Of a DNA stretch of 64,000 nt, positions 1 to 10,580 are shown piece by piece. The notes beneath the pieces were generated by a model. It was not told the origin of the DNA. It searched no databases and worked only from the letters and a program-made list of their open reading frames with translations. Made by a program: the position numbers and the translations under genes. The stretch comes from Symsagittifera roscoffensis (Eukaryota; Xenacoelomorpha; Acoela; Convolutidae), in the NCBI RefSeq assembly GCF_963678635.1, contig NC_087069.1, forward strand, positions 14,112,660 through 14,176,659, written 5' to 3'. Each line of letters starts with the position of its first letter. Position 1 is the stretch's first letter.

Positions 1-909
1 TTCTTCTCCTGAAAGAAAACTCGAGGCATTGAAATCAGAAAAATCAGAAACTACAGAAATGACATGGCTTAACACTTATTCTTCCGATTTGAGTTCCTGT
101 ATTTTTATCCGTTTTTGTTTTACATTTTTTAATTCAAAAATTGAAACAGAACAATATACCAACATAACATCGGGAATTTATTAAACTAATCAAACGGAAG
201 TGTGGCGGCTTCATGTCATTTAAGACTTCTAAATATCAACGTGTCGGGTTTAAACGTGTCGCATATCCGTTTCAGACGGATAATCGTTTTCCAGCTCAGC
301 CTAAAAACGGATGGCAAAACGAAACAAACTCCCGAAGAGTGCAGAGTGAAACAAAATCAAATACCTTAACTGGCACTTTGAGATAAAACGTTTCTTTGTA
401 TAGTGCACGCGTGTAATTCATCAATTTTTGATGCATCTTTTTTGGATGCACAAAAATTGCCAATACCACAGCCGTTGAAATCGTCAAATGACTGTCTCTT
501 TTGAATCAAAACGAAAACAAACAGTTCATCACGAGGATATTTTTCCATAGCAGACAGTTCCAATGAACGAATTGTTAATGTCCGCATTGGAGTTCCATGA
601 ATAAAAATCGATTTTGTAACATGGGAACCGATTATATTTACAACATTTTAGGACACGAAAATCCATTATAACCGATTTGTTTTCACTTTTCTTAAATGCG
701 GGTAAGCTCAAAACTTCGCCAAAGTTGTCCACTTTGTGTATAAAACGTTGCATTTAGAATTCTAATTTAATGACATTTTTTTCCTCTTAAACACTCTTTA
801 TGCTACTTGAACTCCACTGCTTTCCTGCACTGCTGGTAAAGAAAAACTCATCCAGAGTGCATAAAAACTCTAATAACTCCTTTTGCATGGAAAAAACACA
901 CAATCTTAC
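1..909. other. Left-edge stretch: intron of the ankyrin gene, no exon seen
   Basis: This stretch follows the last visible ankyrin exon of the minus-strand gene, so it should be intron or hold later exons. I looked on the minus strand for a further ankyrin repeat and found none. Around 588-680 there is a GGAGTTCCATG-plus-AATCGATTT repeat similar to one in the exchanger intron near 42.6 kb. The short ORFs here are at chance length. Confidence 0.5.
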
Positions 910-1011
910 CGAGTTAGTTTCTTCGAATTTGCAGTATGAGTTTGAGATGAGGAATTTGTAGGCAGCAAATTGGTTGTATCGCACACAGATATGTAGACAC
1001 GTATCACCACA
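910..1011 (-). CDS. ANKRD6: Ankyrin exon 5 of Diversin/Diego-like protein
   Basis: This 102-nt exon encodes 34 residues, starting CGDTCLHICVRYN and ending in TNS. It is bounded by a minus-strand acceptor (T-rich tract then AG at 1013-1012) and a GTAAG donor beginning at 909. It enters and leaves in phase 0, like the other repeat exons. The GDTCLH...RYN pattern resembles the fifth repeat of vertebrate Diversin as I remember it, where most ankyrin repeats would have TPLH. It is the last exon visible in the window. The intron from the previous exon is 6.3 kb, long compared with its neighbours. The protein should continue with at least one more repeat beyond the left edge. Confidence 0.8.
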
Positions 1012-1633
1012 CTAAAAAAGAATTCTTGAGCATCAGCAGAAAAACAAGGCTTGAAGTATTCAGGAATTTTAAAAACCGATTATTACTGCTTTGATAAAAA
1101 ATTTTAATTTTGTCAAAATATTTTCAAATTGCTACTTTTTAAATACACAAATTCCTACTTTTTGAAACAAATAGGTCCTTTTAGAAGAAAAAAAATTAGA
1201 TAATTTAAAAATTAGATAAAAAATTAGAAAATTATAAAATTAGATAATGTTTCTAGACAGCAAACTGTCGTCAAATTTTGAAATGAAAAAGATTTTTTTG
1301 CTCATTAAGTGTAGATTAAATTGAGCGCAATCATACATTGAAGTTTTATGGATATTTTCTCTTCGCAAAGACGAGGATAATTTTTTTCTTTCGGGAAAGT
1401 TGAATGTCATGACAGAGTCTCTAATCTAGAATGGTATAAATGACACGGCATAGAAAAAACCATTTTTAACTGTTTCGATTTATAAATGAGGAGTCTTTTT
1501 CTGCGATTGATTTTATGCAGCAAAACTGTACTCTAAATGTTGAAGGATTATTTATTTTAAACAATAATTTGTTTCCTCGCGTGTGAAGAAAAAAAAATTG
1601 TAAAAAATGTATACATTGCGTTTGTTTTGCACA

Positions 1634-2246
1634 ACATTACAAGGCCAAAATTTGCTCTGGATAGGCGCAAAATTGAGTGTCTGTAGGGGCTCTGGAACTC
1701 AGAAACTAAAAATACAAGTCATTAAACTTGTTCCAAAATGTAAGCGAATTCCACTTACAACATTTTCGTGGCTTCCACGCTCAAATAAGTGTTAAGTAAA
1801 TTTTGTCGGCACATTAGTTTGTCGCGGAAACCGCAAAAAGCAAAAATAGCGAATTGTTCCGGAATCCGCAAGTGCAAGTAAATTTCAAAAGTTGTAAGCG
1901 GATTGCGCAAAAAAAAGCGCTTTCCACTTACAATTTTCAGGTTCCGCTTACCTTTCGCGGATTCCGCTTACAGTTGCAGATTCTGCAACAGCGTAACTCT
2001 ACTATACAGATATATTTTATTTGGTTGTGGATTTCACAAATTGTTCCGGTCTCTGCAACTTTTGTAGCGGATTCCGCAAATTTTTCTGTTTCAGGAACAA
2101 TACAGTGTTCAAACTCTTTTTTTTTTTGTGGATACCGAAACATTGGAGATAAATAAAAAAACTCGAACAATGCGGATTCCAGATTTTTTTATCAGCATGT
2201 TGCTAAATACGCTTGCAATTTGCAAAATACAAGGGCCTCGTAATGA
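1634..2246. mobile_element. TIR element with internal GCGGATTCCGC repeats, copy 1
   Basis: The element starts ACATTACAAGGCC and ends GGCCTCGTAATG, an imperfect inverted terminal repeat. Its interior is made of degenerate alternating repeats around GCGGATTCCGCTTACAA in both orientations. A second copy with the same ends lies at 24143-24768, and a fragment lies near 10.14-10.58 kb. No transposase is encoded, so it looks non-autonomous. The ORFs inside it are products of the repeats. It sits in an intron of the ankyrin gene. Confidence 0.65.
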
Positions 2247-2344
2247 AACTAGTTTTCTTATTGTGTAAACCAATAAACTCAACAAAACACACAAGTAATA
2301 TTAATGCAGCTGAAATACTAAGCAATTCAAAGTCTTAAATGAAG

Positions 2345-2790
2345 CATAACAAGCCTTCTAATATAAGGGCGAAGCCATAAAAATATTGAAAAATTTTTAG
2401 TTTTTTTGGTGATTTTTTAAAACCCACACGGCTATATAAAGTTTAAAAGAGATATTTTTTGCATTAGGCATTGAAATCAAAACTCCGAAAAGATGCCTCA
2501 GTTCAACTTAGGTAAACAATTTCGAGGACAGAAATAATCTCCTCTTAAGCATTAATAGCTTAAGAAATTGCGCGTTATTTGTCCCAAATTGGCCAAATTG
2601 GCAATAATTAGGCCGCAATTAAGCCGCCACAATTATAACAAGTATAGTTTATTTTTAATATTGAGCTCATGAAAACAAAACTTGAATAAAAAAATACTCT
2701 CAAAACAACCAAGTATAAAGTCAAACTAATTCTGGAGAAAAAGACACCTGGAGCACAATTATTCCGTCATTTCTTCGGAAGTCGGAAGAA
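2345..2790 (+). repeat. Decayed copy of the hairpin-ended repeat family
   Basis: This stretch keeps the order of landmarks of the approximately 530-bp family: ACAAG-CTTCTAATATAAGGGCGAAGCC at the left, TGTCCCAAATTGGCC in the middle, and CTGGAGCACAATTATTCCG then GAAGTCGGAA at the right. The hairpin arms are broken. It is much more diverged than the copies at 14.1, 17.3 and 39 kb. Confidence 0.5.
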
Positions 2791-5700
2791 AAAGAAGCAG
2801 AAAGAGGACTGATCCCGTTTCTCACTACAACAAAATTAAAACATGTTGCATCTTCTCATACCTTTTTTTAGATCAATCAGTTTGCTTTGAACTTGGTTAA
2901 TCTTTAAATTATTTCTGAAAAGGAATATTTCTTTGCTTTTGCTACCCATCAAAAGGAAAAAGGAATTTTTGCGCCCATCAGTTGCCTCAATTTGGCAATT
3001 TTAAATCGCCATAACGTCACAATTTTTTCCTCTAAATGACCTCAAGGCGTTAACATTTTTTAGCTGGTACCAAAAGTTTTGTCAAAATTGGTTAATTAAA
3101 AAAGAACAAATTGGTTAGTTAAAAAAAACATCGTGAGCATAAATATTTCATCTCATGTTCTACGACGAGACTGCTTACACTTTAGCTAAAGGTAAAATAC
3201 CAATTGCATCATAGCAATTGTTGTCTTTTTACGGATTGGTTGTTCTCCGATTGTTAAAATAATTGAGAGCTCGAAAAAAATTACTACAATTTTTCACTTG
3301 AAAACATAAGCGACTGATTGATAAGGTTGAACGCTATACGTGCATTTGCGGTTGCGTTCAAAACTAGCTTCAATTAACTCTGGAACTCTGGACATCAAAG
3401 TTTTTTGCATGGTTCAATACAATAACCTTACCTTTTTGGTAATTGGATCACCCAATGATTGTCAGGATAAAAATGACCGAGTGGTCTGCGGTTAATCAGA
3501 TCGGATATTTGTTGGCTGAATTGTCCAATTTTCAAAAGCGATTCAAAAAAGTTGGTTTTCAAAATTACCAATATTACTTACCAAATTGCGACAGCAAATT
3601 TTAGTCGCAGATAAATCAATTATAGGAAACGAAATTACGTAGAAAACGAAATTACAAAACAACAAGGTACTAGCTTGGAATTAATATTAATGTATCCCCC
3701 GCTAATCTACTGACTAAGTTTTTACCCTGAAAAACCCAATAGATCAATTTGATTGATCGAGCTTCAAACGGGATTGGTAACTTGCGTACGTATTCCGTGC
3801 AATGCAGAGGTCTCTTTTTCAGGTAAATGACTACAATTTTTCACATTGTTTTCCTGTGTCCCAAATGCTGTGTACAAAGATTGGTTAAATATATAACTGG
3901 TTAGTTTTTTAAAATAATTTATAACGAGCTGTTCATCAATTTAGACGGCTAGCCTGGGTATTTAGGAAAAGCATTCAATTTTAATGAAATATGTCTATAA
4001 TCGAATAAAATGTAAATAAACTGACAGCTCTCAAAATAAACAACAGATAGCCCATTTTTTCGGTGAAAAAGAAAATACAGCTTTTTCCAGTTTTGTTCCA
4101 AATTTCTTCCTAAATTTTAGCTTGTTTTCGTTTCTTACCATTGACTAACGAAAAACAACGGGAATAAAATTAGCATAAAGGGGCAACTTTTCAAGAGGAA
4201 AATTGGATTAAAGATGTATATGTTAATTGAATATAGTCCATCCATTTACAAACGAAACAAAATATGAGATGGTATTTGGTTCTATTTTTTTTCTCCATTT
4301 TTGACTATTCAGTATAGCTATCCTATCCCCATTTTTCAAAGCCGCTAAAAGCTGCTGCTAGGTTCAAATTACCATTTATAATAACTCATTTTAACCCTAA
4401 ACGAGAACTAAGTCTAAAAGCATGCTCCATTGCGAAGATTATGCTGATTGCGCATGTGGTAAATGGTATTATGTGGGATATAAATTGGTAAGAAAAGTGA
4501 AAAAAATTGCCTCTGGCATTTTCATATTCCATTTCTATTCCCAGCACACCCACTGAAAATCAAATAGCTCCTCCCCTTTTTCCCATTAGAGCAGACGCTT
4601 TCCCGCTATTAGCCCGACGGCGGGTTGGTGGTGTTGGCAAGATAATTTATAATGGACACTAAATAGACGAATAATCTCTGAACAGAAAACAAATTTTCGA
4701 TTGCAATTTTTTTCCCAGGATTATTCAAAAATACTTCAGAACTTGCGTTTGAAAATAGCTTAAATATTACGCAATTTATAATTTCTTTTATAATTTTTAT
4801 TCAAATTGCTTATAAGTACGTGAAAAACGATCTGTTTTAAAACCTTCGTAGGAAATTTTTTCGTCTTTCTAGTTGCTTTTAGAACAATGACAACCTACCC
4901 ATGACGTGAAATTTTTCCTTGATCTTTCTTTTCACTCATACAAAAATGGAAGCAGCAGACACTTTTTCTTTTGTTTACATGTAAAAACAAGATGATTAAT
5001 TTCGGCGAATCATGCGTCACTTTTTAAATTCAAACTGACATTTCGTTTATTCAAAATTGATAATGACATTTCGTTTATTCTTTTAAAATTTTGCAGATTC
5101 AAAACAAGCTAATTGAATACAGAACTTTTGTGTACTTTTGTGAACCTTGTGTTCACGTTGAGAAGAAGTCGGAAATTAGTAAATGTAGCTATTGAAAAAG
5201 TCCTTTTTTGCTAAAAATGTTAAAAAGATGATAACAAAAATATTATGCATGCTGTTTTAAACAAATCAACTTAAAAAATTTGCTGATAAAAACTTTTTAA
5301 AAAAATTTTGCAAAATAGTGCAGGTTGATTTGTCTCAAACTTTATTGTACTTGCACTTCGGAATTTATGCTTTTCTGGCTGACTTTTTCAGATAAAAAAC
5401 GTATATCTACAAAAACATTATTATTAAACGAATTTTCAAGTGCACAAGAATGTAAAATTGCCACCAACGAATACATAAATATCTGTATTTTTTCTGTTTT
5501 TTTTCTGAAAATACTGTTTTTTATAAAGGTCGATCGATTGAAATAGAGGAGGGAGAGTGGTAAATCTCTTTTCGAAAAAAAGTGAGAGAGTCGAGGCCCT
5601 CTATGATCCGTGTCTCTCATATAGAAACCGTGTCCATTGCTGTAGGGATGACAACCTTACATAGCCAAGAAAACGACCAAAAAATTGCATATAGTTCTTA

Positions 5701-6239
5701 ACCAAGGGTAAAGCAACGGTTCTCCGTTGAGAACTGAACAGTTGTCTGTTGATTCTTTCATTCGAGGGTAGGTCGTTTTTATTTTATAGAAACAATAAAC
5801 TGAGAAAATTATTAGTAGAAAAGTTAATAATTTGCAAAAGAATAAATGAAGGTGTTATCTAATATATGGTACCAAAACTCGTGAAATTCAGGCGACTTTT
5901 GTTGACACTGAATACTTCGTTATGTTTTCTAAGAAGTCTGAATCACGATTAAAAGAATTTCTTTGGGGTTCTCCATTTTATTCGATACGAATTCTCGTTG
6001 AAGTAGCCAAAATAGGAAAAGAAGATTCAGCAAACGCCATAAATTTTATCATAGTTTCAAGAAAAAATTAAACCCTTAAGAAAAAATATCATTAGTTTGA
6101 AAAAAAACGCAAAACAAGGTATTTTTTTAGCCAAATTGCACAGGAAAAAAATATCTAGTGCTTTTCAAATAAAATCAATTACCTAGAGTTTTTTTTTCGG
6201 AAAAGTTTTTCAACGATGCCATTTTGCCAAAAAAAACGG

Positions 6240-6880
6240 GTTGACCAAAACTTCTTATCATACAATTTCCATATATGAATTCTTGTCATACAGTTCCATA
6301 CATTTCCATATATACAGAAAGTTGTAAGCATTTTTCCATATATGAAAATTGTATGACAAGTGTTTTTCCATAAATCAAAAAATTGATTTTTTTCTTGTTT
6401 AGTTTCTGAAAACTGAACGCAACTGAGAAGCACCAAAGACGTAGGCCTGTTGTCTTAGACCTGTACTTGACAAATGATATAACGAAATTAACAAACTTTT
6501 GATTTTTGGCTAAAATTTTCAACGATGAATATTTTTAAAATTTGAATTTTAATACTATCAACATTAATCAAGACATACATAAACATGCCATACAAGAAAT
6601 AAGGAGTTTTCAGCGCTTTTGAAAAAAAAAACTTTTTGCTAGTCATACAAATTTGTTAGTCATACAATTTCAATATATGGGAATTGTATCATAAGCCTTT
6701 TTTTGCAAAAAACAAAAATATCGTTTTTTTTATCACCAGACGGTTTTATTAGAATCAAACAGCCGCAGAAATTACCTTAGATTTTTTTTCAACCAGATTA
6801 CAAAACTGTATGAAAATTGTATGGCAAGCATTTTTCCACACATATGATATATGGAATTGAATGATAAGCATTTTCGGTTT
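6240..6880. repeat. Cluster of CCATATATGG / GTATGACAAGC repeats
   Basis: Short related blocks containing TTCCATATATG, AATTGTATGACAAGC and their complements occur several times here. Similar blocks recur at about 40.6-40.76 kb. CCATATATGG is self-complementary, so the blocks read in both directions. Probably a decayed foldback or satellite fragment. Confidence 0.4.
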
Positions 6881-7355
6881 ATGGAGGTCACCGCGGGAAG
6901 ACAAAAAAAAACATTTTGAAAAAGGTATATTTTGTTTGCATTTTGGAAGCTTTGGTGGTCATGGAAAAGTTAGAAAGCTCGACGTTATCAAAAATTACCT
7001 AAAAAACAAAAAATATATATCTTGGTCGATTCATTTAAAAAGTAAAGTCTTAAACTCATCTCATTAACTCATGATAACTGTGACTATCAATCCCATTTCA
7101 TGACAATTTTTCTTCAAAAATCTATAACTTTAAGATTTCTTTTTGACAATGGGATTTTTTCCGGTAAAAGATTTCATTGAAAAATGCGATGACTAAATGT
7201 CGTTTCTAGCTTTGCGTCAGAAAAACCTACGTCTGCTTGATATCTTATACACATCATGATATCTTACGTGTTTGCTGAGTATTATAAACTAAATTAAATT
7301 GATGCTAATTTAAAAAAATCATAATTCATAACTATCAGTGAATTGAATTACTCAC

Positions 7356-7454
7356 CGCATTTTTCCAGTTGGGATCAGACCCACTCTTCAGCAGTGCCTT
7401 GATTGCGTCCAGGTGTCCACTTTGACAGGCCAGGTGCACTCCCAGGTTACCATC
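7356..7454 (-). CDS. ANKRD6: Ankyrin exon 4 of Diversin/Diego-like protein
   Basis: This 99-nt exon encodes exactly one 33-residue ankyrin repeat: DGNLGVHLACQSGHLDAIK, then ALLKSGSDPNWKNA. On the minus strand it follows a CTAATCAG acceptor and ends at a GTGAGT donor (7355-7351), phase 0 at both ends. The usual TPLH turn is replaced by LGVH, but HLAC..GH and the ALLK.G helix are intact. The HLACQ pattern matches the fourth repeat of Diversin as remembered. Its G+C content is clearly higher than the flanking intron. Confidence 0.88.
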
Positions 7455-8289
7455 CTGATTAGTAATATATGTTTTCAAATAAGTTATAACAGAAAAAATT
7501 GAATCTACACAAAGAAAAAAATGAGAGTAGTCAGTGAAAAGTTTAGACTTATTTTGAGACTTATTTTATTTGATGTTTCGATTAATTAAACGATATAAAC
7601 TTTTAGGAACAAATAACTTCATACTTTTTAACTAAGTACATTGACTGCTACGTAAATTATTGCACTTTTTCGATTCAAGAGAGATTTCTTTGTGTCCTAA
7701 AATTTTCGGTTTTCTATTTTAAATGACAAAAAATTGATAAGCAGTAATAATCAATTCAATTTATATGATTTTGATTGTTTTTCGTTCTGCCAAAACCAAA
7801 ATATCTGAGAAGAAAAATTATAATTGCAAGGAAACAGAGAAGACAACAGAATTTTCAATCACAGCGGTTCAACAGCGATACAAAATTAGTTTTCCCAGTA
7901 GATATCAATTGGGAAAAGTGATCTTCTATCAAAACTCTGCCGCTTCATTAATCCTTTTTGATGTTTTTCGCAACCTTGCGGCTATTTTCGATCTGTTAAA
8001 TTAATTTGATCCGTTTTTTGTCTAGCCTGTTTTTTTGTCTACCTCTTTTGTAATTTCAAATAAAACCTGATACATTCTAAACAAAAGTATTTTTGAAGTA
8101 TCAAAGAAATTTTTAATTTCAATTCAAATTTCAGTACAAAACACCCAGACTTTAAATCCGGCTTTCGCCCATAACCAATATTGCACGCATAATCAAAGAT
8201 AACAATGCGGCGGGGTGATTTATTATTGCATCTTCTGTTTTCTTTTGTTATTATTTTGTTTTTTATTTATTTTTAAGATGTGAGCGTAC

Positions 8290-8388
8290 CTGGTTTTGGA
8301 TGGATTTGTCTGCCTTCTTTTGGATCAAATACTTGACTATTTTGATTTGTCCTCTGAAACTCGCCTCGTGTAGAGCTGTGTTGCCAAA
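8290..8388 (-). CDS. ANKRD6: Ankyrin exon 3 of Diversin/Diego-like protein
   Basis: This 99-nt, 33-codon exon encodes one ankyrin repeat with FGNTALHEASFRGQIKIVK followed by YLIQKKADKSIQNQ. The acceptor is a T-rich tract ending in TTTAG. The donor is CAG|GTACG, and both boundaries are in phase 0. The GNTALHEAS string is distinctive and corresponds to the third repeat of Diversin/Diego as I remember it. Codons are balanced and G+C-rich compared with the intron. Confidence 0.88.
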
Positions 8389-8537
8389 CTAAAAAAGAAA
8401 AAAATATCTTTTTAAATCTTTCATCATAACAATTTTATCAATAATTTTTCTTACTTCTAAGAATCCCAATAATTATATAAACATAGACTTTTTATTCGAT
8501 AAATTTCCCGAGCTGATAAAATATACTGATTTTTTAC

Positions 8538-8636
8538 CTGGTTCTGATAGTTGATTGGACAGTTTTCCTTTATTAAGAATTTGACGGCTTCCAAATGTCC
8601 GTGAATGGCTGCGAGATGGAGAGGCGTACAACCAAG
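8538..8636 (-). CDS. ANKRD6: Ankyrin exon 2 of Diversin/Diego-like protein
   Basis: This exon of 99 nt encodes one 33-residue repeat, LGCTPLHLAAIHGHLEAVK then FLIKENCPINYQNQ, close to the general ankyrin consensus. It lies between an acceptor ending TTAAG and a CAG|GTAAAA donor. Phase is 0 on both sides, and only 149 bases of intron separate it from the next repeat exon. The AG at 8638-8637 follows a weak pyrimidine tract, but the exact 99-nt length and reading frame support it. Confidence 0.88.
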
Positions 8637-9849
8637 CTTAAAAAAAATTAGTTGGTCACATTACAATTGGAACATTATTTTCCGTTTTAAAAATTTAAGC
8701 GTACTTGATTACAATTGTAAAATTATTTGATTAAAACTGAAAAAAAAATTCCGTTTTATGAGACCTTTTTGATTGAACGAGTTTTCATGCTTTCTAACAA
8801 TTTCAAAGAAATGTTCGCTTCAGCCTGGCGATTTTTTTCTTTTCGACAACTGTTTTTTATTTTGGCTTTGAAAAAACAGTAAACAATGATAAACTCGTGA
8901 AATTATTTTTGCAGCTTGTGTCAAATTTTTCTTATTATTTTCAAAAATGGAAAAAAATTGTAAAAAATTTATATCTTGATTTAGCAAAATTTTGATCTGA
9001 TTTTTGCCTTTTCAACAGCTTCCTTCAGTATAGTAGAACTACTCGTCTTTAATGCAATTTAGGTTATTTACGTCTTCATTTTTGACAGTTATAAACGGAT
9101 TGATTTTTGATTTGAATATGCTGATTTAGAAAAATAAAAAAAATGAAATTAGAAAGAATTCTAAGTCAGCTCTTAACACCAGGGGAATTGAAGAGAGTCT
9201 AAAAGATAACAATCGAATTCTCTTCTTAGCTTTAAGAGGTATTTTTAGAAAGAAAATTTCGCTAAAGGCAAATTTGATTATCTTCTTAAGAGGCCTCAAA
9301 AAGACTAACGGTGCAATTTTGAATTGATTAGATAGATTTTCCAATTAGGTTTTCAACTCGAGCGTGTTTCACAAAAGTAATATGGGCATTTTTTCTTAAA
9401 TTTAAAAAATGAGAGAATATATGGAAAATGTTAGGAACTGCCCAGCAGTCACCGTTCAATTGCGGGAAAAAACTAGCAAGGAGCCCCAAGCACAAGGATC
9501 GCCCAAATCTGGATGAAAGCCTTGAATTACGAAACTGAAGCAGTTGATCAAACCATGTTTAACTTTCTAATTTTGAAAATTGCGAAACGGGGCTGAAAAA
9601 GTAAAGACCCTTGTAACCAAAATCGCGTTTTTTTTTTCGGCGCGCTTCTCAACATTAGTCAATAGAGGCGCCTAAGGGTCTTTAGAAAATTTTAGGGTCA
9701 GCCAGTCGTAAATGGAGGTCTTGAAATAATGCCAAAGGGGGACCTTTTGGGAAGTCAGGGGTCGAATCCCTTACTGGGGGAACGTACCGGCTTTCGACTA
9801 AAATCTGAGTTAAAACCTGAACCAGAAGAAATTGAGTAAAAAATCTAAC

Positions 9850-9954
9850 CGAGTCCAGTGTGGTTTCGTTCCAGTCGAATCCGGGCGTGACCAGAGTCTT
9901 CAGAACGTCCAAGTGGTTGGCCATGGCTGCCACGTGCAGAGGGGTACGACCAAC
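9850..9954 (-). CDS. ANKRD6: Ankyrin exon 1 of Diversin/Diego-like protein
   Basis: This 105-nt exon encodes 35 residues: VGRTPLHVAAMANHLDVLK, then TLVTPGFDWNETTLDS. The minus-strand acceptor is TTTAG at 9956-9955 and the donor is CTCG|GTTAGA at 9849. Both boundaries are phase 0. It corresponds to the GRTPLH repeat that opens the regular array in Diversin. In known homologues a degenerate repeat precedes it; I did not find that exon in the 8 kb upstream. The two extra residues lie at the end, in the loop to the next repeat. Confidence 0.85.
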
Positions 9955-10139
9955 CTAAAGTAGAGAAGGAAAATTTGTAACGATTATTGTTCCATAAAAA
10001 CAAAAGAAGCAATTAACACTTAATGTTCAGATCAGAGTTAACATAGCCGATCAACTGTTTACGAGCCCATAATGTCTACTGGAGAAGCGTACACTTTAGC
10101 GTCTGCAGATCAACCGAATCTAGAGACAACTCTTTGAAC

Positions 10140-10580
10140 TTATTCCAAAATATAAGTGGATTCCACTCGCAAAATTTCCGTGGATTCCAATACGTGTAAT
10201 GTAAAATTTTTCGTTTCATTAGTTTTGTCGAAGATTCCACAACGAGCAAATATACCTGGTTGTTCTGGAACCCGCAAACTTGAGCGGATTACGCGGATTA
10301 TTTTGCTTAACTTCAGCGAATTCCGCTTACAAATTGCGGAATCTGCTCACAATTGGCAGATTACTCTTCCAATTCGCGGGTTCCGATTTCAATTTGAGGA
10401 ATCCCGCTTACAATTAGAGGATTATCCTTACAGATGTGGATTCTGCGACAGAATAATTTAATTCTACACATATATTATTATCGTTTGAGGCGTCCATAAA
10501 CTATTGCAGATTTTGCAAATTGTGTTGCGGATTCCTCAAATGTTTTTGCTTGTTGCAGAATCCGCTTGCCATACAAAAAT
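10140..10580. repeat. Fragment of the GCGGATTCCGC-repeat element
   Basis: This stretch is built from AAATATAAGTGGATTCCAC, TTCCGCTTACAAATTGCGG and related words, like the interiors of the elements at 1634-2246 and 24143-24768. I did not find intact ACATTACGAGGCC ends, so it is a truncated or diverged copy. The 101-codon ORF across it is a by-product of the repeats. Confidence 0.55.

Larger units (their letters stand above)
1012..7355. other. Large intron with repeat remnants
   Basis: This 6.3-kb stretch lies between two minus-strand ankyrin exons. It contains a terminal-inverted-repeat element (1634-2246), a decayed member of the hairpin-ended family (about 2345-2790) and a cluster of CCATATATGG-type repeats (about 6240-6880). 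No other exon was recognised on either strand. Confidence 0.65.
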
